Assembly (NCBI GenBank): GCA_944325775.1
Contig: CALVBL010000007.1
Span: 1 to 64,000, forward strand
Reading direction: 5' to 3'
Length of the DNA: 64,000 nt
Source of the DNA: an uncultured Helicobacter sp.
Lineage (GTDB): Bacteria > Campylobacterota > Campylobacteria > Campylobacterales > Helicobacteraceae
The position numbers and the translations under genes are program-made. The notes under the pieces were generated by a model. That model made no database searches and was not told the DNA's origin. It worked only from the letters and a program-made list of their open reading frames with translations. The stretch's first letter is position 1, and the number at the start of each line of letters is the position of its first letter. Shown here piece by piece: positions 47,768-60,496 of this stretch.

Positions 47768-49063
47768 CTAAAATCTATACCACAACGTGTTTTTGGGTTC
47801 ATCGCCGATGTGATACACCTCGCCGATTTGCGGGACATTGTAACCTATATGCGCGATTTCGGTAAGGCTTTTGAGAATATCCACGGGCTCATTCCACGCG
47901 TGCGTGCCCGCACTGAATCTCCCCCAGTGTATGGGCTGCACGACTTTAGCCCTTAGATCACGAGCTGCTTGTATCGTCTGCTCAGGGAAAGAGTGCGAAT
48001 ACTGCCACGCCTTGTTGTATTGTCCATTTTCTAGCAGTGCAAGGTCAAAACTGCCAAAATACTCCCCAATCTCCCTAAAATGCGTATAATATCCACCATC
48101 ACCGCTCAAAAATACCTTCTTATCCCCAAGCTCTAGAGCATAGCTAACCCATAGGCTGGTGTTTGCCTTGTAACCTAAGCGTTTTGTGTTGTGCTGGCTA
48201 GGTGTGGCAATGATGCGCAGGCTGTGGGTGCTAGATTGCACACCTTCCCACCAATTAAGCTCAATGATTTTTTCGCGCGGGATTTTGTATTTGATGAGAA
48301 TGGGCGCAGTGCCCTGTGGCACGATGAAATACGACACGCTATCTTTAAGGGATTTGAGCGTTTTTTTGTCCAAATGATCGTAGTGCGAATGTGTCAGAAG
48401 CACGATGTCGATCTTTGGGAAATCCTCTTTAGTGTAGGTTTTGTGCGCTTTGAACGCGCGATTGACAAACCACAGAGGCGAAGCGTAGGAGGAAAAAATC
48501 GGATCAATGAGGATATGAAGTCCATCATGCACTACATACAGCGAAGAATGCCCCAGCCACACAAGCGAGGTTTTGGAGCCCTTGGGGAGGTGTGCGAGAT
48601 GATGGAAGTTTTCATTGGCTATGGGCAGGGGCTTTGATGGCTTGGCATTTGCCACAGGTGAGGTATAGAATTCCAGCACATCGCCCAAGCTCACGCGCGG
48701 GGGTAGGGTAGCCTCGGGATTTTGATTAGTATAGATCAGAGTGTTTTTGTGAAAAATCTGCTTGGCTTTTGGCTTGGCAATGCTAAATTTGTGCAATGTG
48801 GGTGATGATGTCGGTGACGTGGAATTGTGTAGCATAGGTGTGTCCTTTAACTCTCTAGATTCTGTAGCTGCCATTGTAGAATCCAGAGCGGTTGAGCTAT
48901 TTAGTGTTGTGATACTTTCTATCGAGTGGTGCGCGAGGTAATCTTGCTCTTGTAGATATTCCCGTGAGCAGCCAGCAAACGCACAAACAACAAAAATACA
49001 AAAAGCATATAAGGCAGCACAGATCCTAAAATCCTGCCTAAGATTTTGATGGATAAGATTCAT
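47768..49063 (-). CDS. Metallo-beta-lactamase-fold lipoprotein (NAPE-PLD/UlaG-like)
   Basis: 431 residues. The N-terminus is a lipoprotein signal with lipobox FAGC (Cys32). A Ser/Thr-rich linker of about 70 residues (for example SIESITTLNSSTALDST) follows, partly built from AGATTCT heptamers. The catalytic domain starts near residue 125: VWLGHSSLYVVHDGLHILID, then the metal site LLTHSHYDHLDKKT (HxHxDH), SGDGGYYTHFREI and QPIHWGRFSAGTH. This arrangement matches N-acyl-phosphatidylethanolamine phospholipase D-like hydrolases. An outer-membrane or inner-membrane lipid-anchored hydrolase is likely; the substrate is unknown. Confidence 0.82.
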   Translation of the reverse strand: MNLIHQNLRQDFRICAALYAFCIFVVCAFAGCSREYLQEQDYLAHHSIESITTLNSSTALDSTMAATESRELKDTPMLHNSTSPTSSPTLHKFSIAKPKAKQIFHKNTLIYTNQNPEATLPPRVSLGDVLEFYTSPVANAKPSKPLPIANENFHHLAHLPKGSKTSLVWLGHSSLYVVHDGLHILIDPIFSSYASPLWFVNRAFKAHKTYTKEDFPKIDIVLLTHSHYDHLDKKTLKSLKDSVSYFIVPQGTAPILIKYKIPREKIIELNWWEGVQSSTHSLRIIATPSQHNTKRLGYKANTSLWVSYALELGDKKVFLSGDGGYYTHFREIGEYFGSFDLALLENGQYNKAWQYSHSFPEQTIQAARDLRAKVVQPIHWGRFSAGTHAWNEPVDILKSLTEIAHIGYNVPQIGEVYHIGDEPKNTLWYRF

Positions 49064-49340
49064 AGGAACTCTTTTTGGTTTTTGCTATTATAGCAGCATT
49101 AAGGGCACATTATAAGGAAATTAAAAGAAAGTACAAAGAGGAATTTGTAATAAATAAGCAGGGAAGTGAGGATATAAAAAAGATTGAAAATTATAGTTTT
49201 CATAAATACCTATGAAAGTGGAGGAGAGGAAAGACAGAGAAAGATAAGATTAAGTTTAAAGTGAATAGTGCTTTATCAAATACTACAAGAGCACGAGGCT
49301 CCTGTAGCAAATCAGAATCTAAAGACAAAGTCTTAGAATC
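49064..49340. other. A-rich intergenic region, possible gene remnant
   Basis: 277 bases between the lipoprotein start and the acnB stop, much richer in A than the flanks. On the plus strand an open stretch from about 49067 reads LVFAIIAALRAHYKEIKRKY and continues for some 25 Lys/Glu-rich residues before a stop near 49216, with no good start codon or ribosome site. This looks like the remains of a small gene or a leader, not a supported gene. Confidence 0.35.
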
Positions 49341-51917
49341 TTAAAGTGCGAAGTCTTCGATTTTGTCGAAGTTGAGGTATGTATAGACATTATCCTCTTT
49401 GCCTTTTAGCTTGGTAGGCACAAGATTGAGATACTCCTCCACACTTGGCAATCGCCCTAATATCGCGCATACGCCACCAAGCTCTGCACTGCCTAGATAC
49501 ACTTGCGCACCTTTGCCCATACGATTATCAAAATTACGCGTCGAGGTCGAGAATACCACTGCATTATCTCTCACGCGCGCTTGGTTACCCATACATAAGC
49601 TACAGCCTGGCACTTCCATACGCGCACCCGCCGCACCAAAGACGGAGAAATACCCCTCTTGATTGAGTTCTTTTTCGTCCATTTTGGTAGGAGGTGCTAT
49701 CCAAATCTGTGTCTTAGACTGCCCTTCGTTTTTGACAATCTCACCAAAGGCACGGAAATGCCCGATGTTTGTCATACAGCTACCGATAAAGACTTCATTG
49801 ATCGTCTTAGGACGCTTAGGATCTGCGAGAATCTCACCAAGGGTCGCCACATCATCAGGATCATTTGGACAAGCCAAAATCGGCTCTTTGATCTCTGCAA
49901 GATCGATCTCGATCACCGCTGCATATTCCGCATCACTATCAGGCTCTAAAAGCACGGGATTATCAATCCACTCTTGCATTTTTTTCGCGCGTCTGCGCAA
50001 AGTCTCGGCATTTTGGTAACCATTTTTGATCATTGCTTCGATAAGCGCAATGTTTGAGTTTAGGTATTCGATGATGGGCTCTTTATTGAGGCGCACGCTA
50101 CACGCTGCTGCACTTCGCTCTGCGCTCGCATCACTAAGTTCAAAAGCCTGCTCGACTTTTAGGTTCCCTAGCCCTTCGATTTCTAGGATTCTGCCACTAA
50201 AGATATTTTTCTTACCTTTTTTCTCCACGGTCAAAAGCCCTTGTTTGATCGCATAGTAGGGGATTGCATTGACCAAATCACGCAGGGTAATACCCGGATT
50301 AAGCGTGCCCTTAAATCGCACAAGCACAGATTCTGGCATATCAAGAGGCATCGTTCCTGTAACCGCTGCAAATGCCACGAGCCCGCTACCTGCAGGGAAA
50401 GAAATCCCGATAGGGAAGCGGGTGTGTGAATCCCCTCCCGTGCCAAGCGTATCAGGCAGACAGAATCTATTGAGCCATGAGTGGATCACGCCATCTCTAG
50501 GGCGCAATGCCACACCGCCTTTTGAAGAAATAAACTCCGGCAATGTCGCGTGCAAGCTCACATCAGAGGGCTTGGGATAGGCTGCAGTGTGGCAAAAACT
50601 CTGCATCACGAAATCCGCCCCAAAGCTAATGGCTGCAAGCTCTTTAATCTCATCGCGTGTCATCGCACCGGTGGTATCTTGGCTACCCACCGTGGTGGTT
50701 TTGGGCTCGCAATATGTACCCGGTCTCACGCCCTCTACCCCGCACGCGCGTCCCACAATCTTTTGTGCGAGAGAAAATCCGCAAGATTTTTGTGCTGGCT
50801 GTTTGGGAGTTTTAAATACATCACTTGGAGGAAGTTTGAGGAAATCGCGTGCCTTAGCAGTGAGGTTACGCCCAATGATGAGGGAGATCCTACCTCCTGC
50901 GCGCACTTCATCACTGATAGTAAGTGGGCTTAGTTCGAATTTAGCCACCACATTACCATTTTTGAGTATTTCGCCTTTTTGTGTATGAATCTCGATGATA
51001 TCACCCTCGCTAAGTGCGCTCACATCTACCGCGATAGGCAGTGCCCCAGAATCTTCGCAAGTATTAAAGAAAATGGGTGCAATCACGCCGCCTAGGATCA
51101 CGCCGCCACCCTTTTTATTAGGAATATATGGAATCTCTTTACCAAAATGCCACATAATAGAGTTGCACGCAGACTTTCGAGAGCTTCCTGTCCCGACCAC
51201 ATCGCCCACATACGCCACTTGTGCATCATTTTTGGCTGCTACATCTTTGATGTTTTGGATTCTCTGCTCAAAATTCTCTATGCGTGCTTTGAGCATAGCC
51301 TTAGCATGCAATGGTATGTCACTACGCGTAAAGGCATCGCCCGCTGGGCTAAGATCGTCGGTATTAGTCTCTCCATCGACCTTAAACACACAGGCTCTAA
51401 TCACCTCTGGCAAAGCGGGCTTTTGCAAAAACCACTCGGCATTTGCCCAAGATTCTAAAACCTCTTTAGCTAGAGGGTTGCTCGCACTAAGCTTAGCAAT
51501 ATCCTCAAAGCTATTATACACAAGTAGTGTGTGTTTGAGAGCATTTGCGCATTCTTTTGCTAGAGAGACATCACTTAGGGACAAACCATCAATAAGTGGC
51601 TTGACATTATAACCTCCTAGCATTGTCCCGAGATATTTGATCGCCTCTAGTGGCGTGAATACCTGCTCCTTGCCACTTTTTAGAATCTCAGCGAAAAACT
51701 CTGCCTTGAGCTTGGCTGCATCATCGACACCGGGATTCACTCTGTGGATAAGGAGTTCCTTGGCAAAAGCTTTTTGCTCAGGCGTGGCGTTTGAGCTTTT
51801 GCAAATATCAATAGCGAACTGGGTCTGCTTGACATTTAGCGGCAATGGTGGGATACCCTGCTCTTCACGCTCTGCTTTGAGTTTGTTGTATTCTTCTATA
51901 AATTGTGCGAAATCCAT
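49341..51917 (-). CDS. acnB: Aconitate hydratase B
   Basis: Citrate-isocitrate isomerase of the TCA cycle with a 4Fe-4S cluster; in H. pylori and E. coli the apo form can also bind mRNA. 858 residues. N-terminal HEAT-like domain ([20 protein letters not shown]), swivel domain ([36 protein letters not shown]) ahead of the catalytic domains, the reverse of AcnA, and cluster cysteines in [22 protein letters not shown] and [19 protein letters not shown] precedes the ATG. Downstream of ppa on the minus strand. Confidence 0.97.
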   Translation of the reverse strand: MDFAQFIEEYNKLKAEREEQGIPPLPLNVKQTQFAIDICKSSNATPEQKAFAKELLIHRVNPGVDDAAKLKAEFFAEILKSGKEQVFTPLEAIKYLGTMLGGYNVKPLIDGLSLSDVSLAKECANALKHTLLVYNSFEDIAKLSASNPLAKEVLESWANAEWFLQKPALPEVIRACVFKVDGETNTDDLSPAGDAFTRSDIPLHAKAMLKARIENFEQRIQNIKDVAAKNDAQVAYVGDVVGTGSSRKSACNSIMWHFGKEIPYIPNKKGGGVILGGVIAPIFFNTCEDSGALPIAVDVSALSEGDIIEIHTQKGEILKNGNVVAKFELSPLTISDEVRAGGRISLIIGRNLTAKARDFLKLPPSDVFKTPKQPAQKSCGFSLAQKIVGRACGVEGVRPGTYCEPKTTTVGSQDTTGAMTRDEIKELAAISFGADFVMQSFCHTAAYPKPSDVSLHATLPEFISSKGGVALRPRDGVIHSWLNRFCLPDTLGTGGDSHTRFPIGISFPAGSGLVAFAAVTGTMPLDMPESVLVRFKGTLNPGITLRDLVNAIPYYAIKQGLLTVEKKGKKNIFSGRILEIEGLGNLKVEQAFELSDASAERSAAACSVRLNKEPIIEYLNSNIALIEAMIKNGYQNAETLRRRAKKMQEWIDNPVLLEPDSDAEYAAVIEIDLAEIKEPILACPNDPDDVATLGEILADPKRPKTINEVFIGSCMTNIGHFRAFGEIVKNEGQSKTQIWIAPPTKMDEKELNQEGYFSVFGAAGARMEVPGCSLCMGNQARVRDNAVVFSTSTRNFDNRMGKGAQVYLGSAELGGVCAILGRLPSVEEYLNLVPTKLKGKEDNVYTYLNFDKIEDFAL

Positions 51918-52165
51918 CTTTCTCTCCTTGCGTAAAATACTTGAAAGCCACTTGACTTCCCAAGCTTGCTTACATTATAAAATAAAGAAGTTAATTATAG
52001 AATCTAAAGATTCTCAAAAATCCTAAGCGAAATGAGATATTGTGATAAAAATCCAAAATATATGGGGGATTTTGGGGTAGTATGCGGTGTGTAGATCCTG
52101 TGGATTTACCCACAGAGGCTTTGTGTAAGCCATAGTGAGTAAAAACCAAAAGGTTAAAGAAATTG

Positions 52166-52687
52166 TTACTTTTTGTAATTATCAATAGAAGCTTGCAAAA
52201 TGCGCTGGGCTTCTTGCTTGTCTTTAAAATCCTTGACTTTGACCCATTTATTTGGCTCAAGGGTTTTGTAAGTTTCAAAAAAGTTTTTGATCCGATCCAA
52301 TGTGATTTGTGGTAAATCTTGCAAACCCTGAATCTTTTCATAACGCGGATCGATCTTAGAAACCGGCACGCTGATGAGCTTTTCATCTACCCCGCTTTCA
52401 TCTTCCATAATGAGCACTCCGATAAGCCGTGCTTTGATCACGCTCCCAGCTTGCAGAGGGTATTCGTTGAGCACGAGCACATCGGCAGGATCGCCATCAT
52501 CACTTAGTGTGTTTGGCACAAACCCATAATTTGCTGGATAAAACATCGCGCCATACATCACGCGATCTACGACTACCGCGCCACTTTCCTTATCCACCTC
52601 GTATTTGATATTTGAGCCATATGGGATTTCGATCACGACATTGATAGCATCGGGGTTAGAACCGATAGCGATTTTTTCTAAATTCAT
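52166..52687 (-). CDS. ppa: Inorganic pyrophosphatase (family I)
   Basis: Hydrolyses PPi to phosphate, driving biosynthetic reactions. 173 residues. Seen: IEIPYGSNIKYEVDKESG, the metal-binding signature DGDPADVLVL, the core YPANYGFVPNTLSDDG and the C-terminal KDKQEAQRIL helix. AAGGAG precedes the ATG. Located 24 bases after adk, as part of the conserved cheV2-aspS-adk-ppa neighbourhood. Confidence 0.97.
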   Translation of the reverse strand: MNLEKIAIGSNPDAINVVIEIPYGSNIKYEVDKESGAVVVDRVMYGAMFYPANYGFVPNTLSDDGDPADVLVLNEYPLQAGSVIKARLIGVLIMEDESGVDEKLISVPVSKIDPRYEKIQGLQDLPQITLDRIKNFFETYKTLEPNKWVKVKDFKDKQEAQRILQASIDNYKK

Positions 52688-52711
52688 TATTTGCTCCTTG
52701 TGTTTGAGGGA

Positions 52712-53284
52712 TTAGAGTTGCTGTAGGATAAAGCTTTGCATATCCGCTACGATCGCTTCTATAGTGCGTTCGCCATTGATTTTGTGCAATAGATTCTCTT
52801 TGGTGTAAAATGCTTCAATTTCTTTGAGCGGTGTGAGATAGACCGCCATTCTGTTGTTAAACACCTCGACATTATCATCAGCACCGCGCGCACGCCCTAG
52901 CACTCTATCGCGCGCTACTTCTTCGCTCACTTCCACCTCGATCACACTTTTTAGCACCACATCGCTCTGCCCTTGCAGTTGTGAATCTAGTGCTTCCATC
53001 TGCTCTACACTACGCGGATAGCCATCGATGATGATCACATCTTTTGGAGCATTCTTGATCGCGCCGATGATCGTACCAACGACAATTTCTAGCGGTACAA
53101 GATTGCCCTTGCTCACAAAGCTATCGATGAGTTTGCCTTGTTCACTGCCACTCGCTACCTCTGCGCGCAAAAGATCGCCTGTAGAATAATGCACGATCGT
53201 ATCGGCGTTGTTTTGCGCGATGATTTGGGCGTCTGTAGTCTTGCCACTGCCGGGCGCCCCAATGATCAAAAATAACTTTTTCAT
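52712..53284 (-). CDS. adk: Adenylate kinase
   Basis: Balances ATP, ADP and AMP. 190 residues, the short-lid form without the zinc-binding insert. P-loop [18 protein letters not shown]-binding [18 protein letters not shown] and [13 protein letters not shown], and the shortened lid after [24 protein letters not shown] precedes the ATG. Between aspS and ppa. Confidence 0.97.
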   Translation of the reverse strand: MKKLFLIIGAPGSGKTTDAQIIAQNNADTIVHYSTGDLLRAEVASGSEQGKLIDSFVSKGNLVPLEIVVGTIIGAIKNAPKDVIIIDGYPRSVEQMEALDSQLQGQSDVVLKSVIEVEVSEEVARDRVLGRARGADDNVEVFNNRMAVYLTPLKEIEAFYTKENLLHKINGERTIEAIVADMQSFILQQL

Positions 53285-53347
53285 TCTCTCTCCTTTAAGT
53301 TTGATTGACTTACTAAGCTTACTTGGCTTTGCAGGTTAGAATCTTGT

Positions 53348-55108
53348 TTAGTGTTTGGGATTGCGTAGGCGTATGTGTAGCTCACGCAGCTGCTCTTCGC
53401 TTACCTCACTTGGTGCATTTGTAAGCAGACAAGTCGCTTTTTGGGTCTTAGGGAACGCGATCACATCGCGCAAAGATGTGCTACCAGTAAGCAACATAAT
53501 AATCCTATCAAATCCCATCGCAAAGCCCCCATGCGGCGGCGCACCATAGCTCAAAGCCTCTAGTAAGAATCCAAATCGCTCCCTTGCCTGCTGCTCGGAA
53601 ATATTGAGAATCTCAAACACCCGACTTTGAATAGAATCTCTGTGGATTCTGATACTTCCACCACCCAGCTCCACGCCATTAAGCACGATATCATAGGCGA
53701 TGGATTGGATAGATTCTATATCGCCAGATTTCACACCCTGCTCTAGGTTTTTGGGCATTGTGAAAGGATGATGCAGCGCAGACACACTCCCATCATCATT
53801 TGTCTCAAACATAGGGAAATCCACCACCCACAAAAACTCTAGCTTATCAGAATCTATAAGCCCCATATCCTGTGCGATCTTAAGGCGTAATCGCCCCATA
53901 TAATCCCACACGATTTTCTTAGCTCCTGCACCAAAAAACACAATATCGCCCACCTCTGCTCCCACGCGCTGCAATAGCTCATCTAATCGCGTGCTTGAGA
54001 GGAATTTGGCTAATGGTCCTTTGATCTCGCCATCTTTAACCTGTAGATATGCCAAGCCCTTCGCGCCAAACTTGCGCACAAACTCCTCTGCCTCACCCAA
54101 GCTCTTGCGCGTGAAGACATTATCACCATCTTTGACACACAATGCTTTGAATCTATTTGTTTTAGAATCTTGCGCGATAGAGGCAAAAATTTCATTGCTA
54201 CAATCCACAAACAAATCGCCAACTTCAACAAGAGGCATCTCAAAGCGCAAATCCGGCTTATCGCTCCCATAGGATTCCATAGCCTCCTGCCAGCTCATAC
54301 GCCTAAATGGTGTGTGAATCTCCCTGCCGCACGCGCGGAAAATATCCACAAGTAGATTCTGTGCTACCGCCATCACATCTTCCTCATCACAAAAGCTCAT
54401 CTCCACATCGATTTGGGTAAATTCTGGCTGTCTATCTGCACGCAGATCCTCATCCCTGAAGCACTTTGCAATCTGGAAATATCTATCAAATCCACTCACC
54501 ATTAGAAGCTGTTTAAAAATCTGCGGGCTTTGAGGCAGCGCGAAAAACTGCCCATCATGCACACGCGAAGGCACAAGATAATCCCTCGCACCCTCTGGAG
54601 TCGAAGCCGTGAGGATTGGGGTTTCGACTTCTAAAAAGCCCATTTTTTGCAGCGAATTTCGCACCGCGATCGCCACATCAGAACGAATCTTAAAGATCTC
54701 ATACGCCTTCTTAGCACGCAAGTCTAAATATCGATACTTAAGTCGCAAATCCTCACTGATATTTTCACTGCCTATGTCGATGGGCGGCGTGAGGGATTTG
54801 TTCTCAATAATGAGTTCATCAAGCACGACTTCTATGTAACCGGTTTTTAGCTTTGGATTCTCTAGTCCTTCCCCTCTCGCGCGCACTTTGCCTCTAGCGA
54901 TGAGGACAAACTCATCACGCACGCTTGAAGCGATCTCATAGGCTTGTGAGCTAGGATCACACACTAGTTGCACAATCCCACTTTTATCACGTAGATCAAG
55001 AAACACAATCCCCCCGTGATCGCGGTAGCTATTACACCACCCACACACACGCACTTCTTGCCCAATATGCTCCTTGCTAATGTCTGCACACAAATGAGTT
55101 CTATACAT
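53348..55108 (-). CDS. aspS: Aspartyl-tRNA synthetase
   Basis: Class II synthetase, 586 residues. N-terminal OB fold ([20 protein letters not shown]), motif 2 region ([20 protein letters not shown]), the flipping/GAD insertion in the middle and motif 3 ([13 protein letters not shown]); QSPQIFKQ is the aspartate-binding loop. Helicobacter AspRS is known to be non-discriminating, charging tRNA-Asn as well for GatCAB conversion. It follows cheV2 by 25 bases. Confidence 0.97.
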   Translation of the reverse strand: MYRTHLCADISKEHIGQEVRVCGWCNSYRDHGGIVFLDLRDKSGIVQLVCDPSSQAYEIASSVRDEFVLIARGKVRARGEGLENPKLKTGYIEVVLDELIIENKSLTPPIDIGSENISEDLRLKYRYLDLRAKKAYEIFKIRSDVAIAVRNSLQKMGFLEVETPILTASTPEGARDYLVPSRVHDGQFFALPQSPQIFKQLLMVSGFDRYFQIAKCFRDEDLRADRQPEFTQIDVEMSFCDEEDVMAVAQNLLVDIFRACGREIHTPFRRMSWQEAMESYGSDKPDLRFEMPLVEVGDLFVDCSNEIFASIAQDSKTNRFKALCVKDGDNVFTRKSLGEAEEFVRKFGAKGLAYLQVKDGEIKGPLAKFLSSTRLDELLQRVGAEVGDIVFFGAGAKKIVWDYMGRLRLKIAQDMGLIDSDKLEFLWVVDFPMFETNDDGSVSALHHPFTMPKNLEQGVKSGDIESIQSIAYDIVLNGVELGGGSIRIHRDSIQSRVFEILNISEQQARERFGFLLEALSYGAPPHGGFAMGFDRIIMLLTGSTSLRDVIAFPKTQKATCLLTNAPSEVSEEQLRELHIRLRNPKH

Positions 55109-55133
55109 AAAAACATTTCCTTATGAAGTTGAT

Positions 55134-56084
55134 TTAGCTTTTTAAGAGTTGTTTTAGAGCCTGCTCTATCTCGATGGGATTGGATTTTGTGATAAATGCG
55201 TCGGCTTTGAGAGATTCTGCCATTTGCATATTAGAATCTGAACTCATAGAAGAGTTGATGATCACAGGGATATGCGCGGTCTCTGGGTTTTCTTTCACGC
55301 GCTTTAGCACTTCAAAACCCGATATGACAGGCATTTCAATATCAGTGATGATTGCACCCACCATTTTTGCCACACCGGCGTTGTTGAGATAATCCAGCAA
55401 GCCTTTGCCATTGGGGAAAGTAAAATACTGCAATTCAAGCTTCTCAATCACATGCTGAAGGCTCTTAGCCGCGGTTTTAGAATCTTCTGCTAAAAGCACG
55501 ATGCGATTACTCATAATCGGTCCTATACTCTCTAAATCCAGCTCATTGACGGAGCTTTGCATAGGAAATGCATCTGCGACCATACGCTCCACATCTAGGA
55601 TCTGTACCACTTCGCCATTATCGTATTTGGTCGTTGCTGTCACTTTAGAGTTGCCATCGATCCCGTATTCGCTTCCTACATTGACTTCATTCCAGTTTTT
55701 TTGGATAATGCGCTTGACATTGAGGATCTTTAGCCCCACAGTGTAGTTTGAAAAATCACAAATCACCACGAGACATTTGTCACTTTGTATGGAATATTCT
55801 TGGAGATTTTTGTTGGGATTAGATGGGTTGAAATATAGCCAACGTCGCATATCTACTAGCGGGATCGTCTCATCACGCACGGTCAAAAACCCTAATAGCA
55901 CCCCCGAATTATCCCCCTCTGTCTCGGTAAGCGTATCGTTGTAGTAGATGATCTCGCGGACCTTAAAGACATTCATCGCATACAGCTGTGTGAGTCCTTC
56001 CTGCTCCTCTTCCAGTGTGAAGCATAAAAACTGCGCCTCATTTTTGAGGTGCAAAGTCGTGGTTTTATCAATATGTTCTATCAA
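55134..56084 (-). CDS. cheV: Chemotaxis coupling protein CheV
   Basis: About 316 residues: a CheW domain (residues 1-155; FCFTLEEEQEGLTQLYAMNVFKV-like start, GFLTVRDETIPLVDMRRWL) fused to a receiver domain (from about 180: RIVLLAEDSKTAAKSL, phospho-Asp in AIITDIEMPVISGFEV, Ser in VIINSSMSSDS, Lys in AFITKSNP). CheV couples receptors to CheA and acts as a phosphate sink. I place the start at TTG (56084) six bases after GGGAG, because the upstream part of the frame (to 56159) is not family-like. Position next to aspS and ligA matches CheV2 of H. pylori (HP0616). Confidence 0.92.
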   Translation of the reverse strand: MIEHIDKTTTLHLKNEAQFLCFTLEEEQEGLTQLYAMNVFKVREIIYYNDTLTETEGDNSGVLLGFLTVRDETIPLVDMRRWLYFNPSNPNKNLQEYSIQSDKCLVVICDFSNYTVGLKILNVKRIIQKNWNEVNVGSEYGIDGNSKVTATTKYDNGEVVQILDVERMVADAFPMQSSVNELDLESIGPIMSNRIVLLAEDSKTAAKSLQHVIEKLELQYFTFPNGKGLLDYLNNAGVAKMVGAIITDIEMPVISGFEVLKRVKENPETAHIPVIINSSMSSDSNMQMAESLKADAFITKSNPIEIEQALKQLLKS

Positions 56085-56127
56085 GATATTCTCCCGGTGT
56101 AATCTAGCAAAGAAGCGTGAAATCGTG

Positions 56128-56133
56128 TATAAT
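56128..56133 (+). promoter_or_regulatory. Likely -10 element of ligA
   Basis: TATAAT 40 bases before the ligA start codon, preceded by TG, in the 89-base gap between the divergent cheV and ligA genes. Confidence 0.5.
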
Positions 56134-56152
56134 TCTACCAAAAATAGCTTAA

Positions 56153-58171
<2,019 letters not shown>

Positions 58172-58390
58172 ATAGAATCTACTCCATTGCCACATCGCGT
58201 TTCTGGCACACTGAACCAAGCAATCACAGAATCCCGCTCCAGATTTTGTGTATGATCGCACAGCGGATCGAGTAGAGATTCAATCTCTGCGAGTGAGAGT
58301 AGTGTCCTTGACAGATTGCTACAAAAAAATATAAGTGGATTTTTAGCTTTTTTGTATAAAATCCCCGCAAACTTCACACAAAGGAAATGT

Positions 58391-59375
58391 ATGCGCACCC
58401 TGAAAAGACTTGTAAAAAAGCTTTTAGTATTGGTATTGAGCGAGCGAGATTTTATCAAATATAGCTTTGTGCTAAGACGATTTTTTCGCACCTTGCACCT
58501 CTTGGTATTTGTATCTCACTCAATCACCTTGCGTTTGTTTAAAAAGCTTTTAGGGGGGGGGGCAGTCTATACAGGATTCACAAGATTTGCGAGATTCACA
58601 ATCTCCGCGCGTTATCTTTACCTTGACCTCATTTCCACCTCGTATCACCACACTGCACCACACGCTCTTTTCTCTCCTTTTGCAAGATACTCCAGCCGAT
58701 AAGATCGCGGTATTTTTGAGTCTAGAGGAGTTCCCAGCTGGTATGGAGAGCCTGCCTAGGATCCTTAGGCTCTTGCACAAGTGGGAGTTTGTCCATATAC
58801 ACCTTGTCCAGCCAAACTACAAATCTTACAAAAAACTTATCCACGCGCTCTTAGTCTATCCAGATGATGTGCTAGTAACCATCGATGACGATCAGCTCTA
58901 TGATCGCGCTATGCTCACACTGCTTGTGCGCTCCTATCAGAGATACCCGCGATGTATCCACACACACGCTGGCGATGTGCTACATATAGAATCTAGCGGC
59001 GCGTTTGTATGGCGTAATGACAATCACGAGGATATAGCACAGCTTGCCCTCTGTCCGCTTGGTGTATCGGGCGTGCTCTACCCTCCACATTGCTTGGATA
59101 CGAGGGTGTTTGATATGGACACATTTCTTGAGCTCGCGCCACACAATGACGATCTGTGGTTTTTTGTCATGGGAGTGCTTAAGGGAAGTCAAAAAATACT
59201 CGTAAAAGGCGCGCTCGGACATAGCAAAAATCCTGCCATCGCGACATTTGAGAGCCCTAACCTCTGGGAGACAAATAGTCAATCTGGACAAAATCGCTTC
59301 ATGATTGAGTGGGAAAATCTCGTGCGCGCGTATCCACAGATTGGGGAGATTCTATACAATCACAATATGAGATAG
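58391..59375 (+). pseudogene. Phase-variable glycosyltransferase, OFF
   Basis: The ATG at 58391 follows AAGGA and opens a basic, hydrophobic N-terminus (RTLKRLVKKLLVLVLSERD) that runs into a G10 tract at 58553-58562. In the present state the frame continues out of register to a stop at 58702. The real enzyme lies in the other frame to 59375: RVIFTLTSFPPRITTL, an acidic metal motif VTIDDDQLYD, and HNDDLWFFVMGVLKG. G9 or G12 would join the two into a protein of about 328 residues. It resembles glycosyltransferases of Helicobacter and Campylobacter LOS or capsule loci; the exact family is uncertain. No further defects are seen, so this is a switched gene rather than a dead one. Confidence 0.8.
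58553..58562 (+). repeat. G10 homopolymer contingency tract
   Basis: Ten G residues about 54 codons into the glycosyltransferase gene. Length and phase are the same as in the GT8 gene at 24170: one G too many (or two too few) for the full protein. Confidence 0.9.
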
Positions 59376-59525
59376 AAAGGATAAGGTTGGAGGTGGGGTA
59401 TGAGAACATACCAAGCTGCTGTGTAGATAATGAAGGGGCATACCGCACAAACAAATCTACTCTTCATCTCTAATGTCTCTATGGACTTTGAAACTGATGT
59501 GAATTTGGTATTGTGCCACACTCCC

Positions 59526-59855
59526 CTACCAAATCTTATGCTTTTTAGCATACCATTCTATTTTATCACGTAGCTCTTGTGGGAAAGATTCTCTATATAT
59601 GGCTGGGATTGTGGGATTTAGCTTTTTATCTAGTTTGCCTGCTTCATAGAGTTCGTCTAAATACTCTGGGATATAGTAAGTAGGAGCATTGGGATAGCCT
59701 TGTGGGGGAGTTACTGCTAGGACTTTAGATTCTGTAAGGAGTGCTTGTATAAACACATACGCATATCGCTTTGGACTCCAATCTGGCGCTTGAGATTCTG
59801 CAACTCCAAAGGGATTTGTCTCTGTGATTTCACCACTTAGTGTACAGGGTAGCAC
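59526..59855 (-). pseudogene. Orphan C-terminal fragment, copy 1 of a duplicated cassette
   Basis: A 109-codon frame ending at 59526. It begins right after an in-frame stop, with only a GTG (no ribosome site) as possible start, so it looks like the 3' part of a longer gene. Sequence: GEITETNPFGVAESQAPDWS, then LAVTPPQGYPNAPTYYIPEY and a C-terminal helix-rich part (TIPAIYRESFPQELRDKIEW). The last 100 coding bases recur with 91 of 100 identical at 63901-64000. I do not recognise the family. It lies in the AT-rich type VI secretion segment next to hcp, where displaced effector tails are common, but nothing shows toxicity. Confidence 0.5.
59537..59636 (-). repeat. Direct repeat, copy A (pairs with 63901-64000)
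   Basis: Aligned without gaps to 63901-64000; I count nine mismatches in 100 bases, mostly transitions. Both copies encode the same C-terminal peptide on the minus strand. The second copy is cut by the window edge, so the true repeat may be longer. Confidence 0.9.
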
Positions 59856-60496
59856 TCAAGAGCTACAAACCCTTATCATTAAAGCATTAGAAAGTTATAT
59901 TAGCAAAAACACTGATCTCACTTGCAATCGAGTTTAGAAGCATTGTTGTGAAGCATAGGTAGCATGAGGTGTTTACCTTCACTCTCGATTTTAAAAAGAA
60001 GGTTTATGTATTACAATAAATTTCTGTGAGAATGGTGGAGTTGTGGGAGAATGAGCTTGACTTGTATTCTCGCATAGTGCGCATTCTAAAAATAGAAATA
60101 GATTTTATTAAAAGATTATTAAAACAAATCATCAGACTTCCCTTCCTTGCGAGTTTTTAAGCTTGTCCAAAAAATTAGCCCACCAATTCAATAGACTTTT
60201 CATTTGCTCGAAGTAATATGGGCATTTATCACGCTATTCCCTGCAGTTGAAAGCAAGAAAAATGCCATTAAAGAGATGAATCGTAGTTGCACTTATCTTT
60301 TCTCTTACATCTGTTTTAGTTGTAATTTAGGAGGTATAAAAAGTATGGAGGGATAAGACAAAAGTGTATTAAGAGACTGACTACATGGGATACTACTTTG
60401 GTAAATACCAAAGAGCAAAAATAGATGTCAAAACCCATATATGGATATCAAGCCCAAATTATGGATAATGACATCTTGCTTTTCATAAAATGTAGA
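59856..60496. other. Long AT-rich intergenic region upstream of fragment, downstream of hcp
   Basis: About 640 bases with no supported gene. Two short open stretches read like remnants: plus strand 59820-59937 (ISPLSVQGSTQELQTLIIKA..., stop TAG) and plus strand about 60205-60356 (HLLEVIWAFITLFPAVESKK..., stop TAA). Neither has a start with a ribosome site. The region looks like rearranged island DNA. Confidence 0.5.

Noticed and set aside
59820..59937. Plus-strand reading SVQGSTQELQTLIIKALESY as a possible secretion-protein remnant
   Set aside because: Under 50 codons, no start, and it partly overlaps the opposite-strand fragment; homology cannot be judged without a search.
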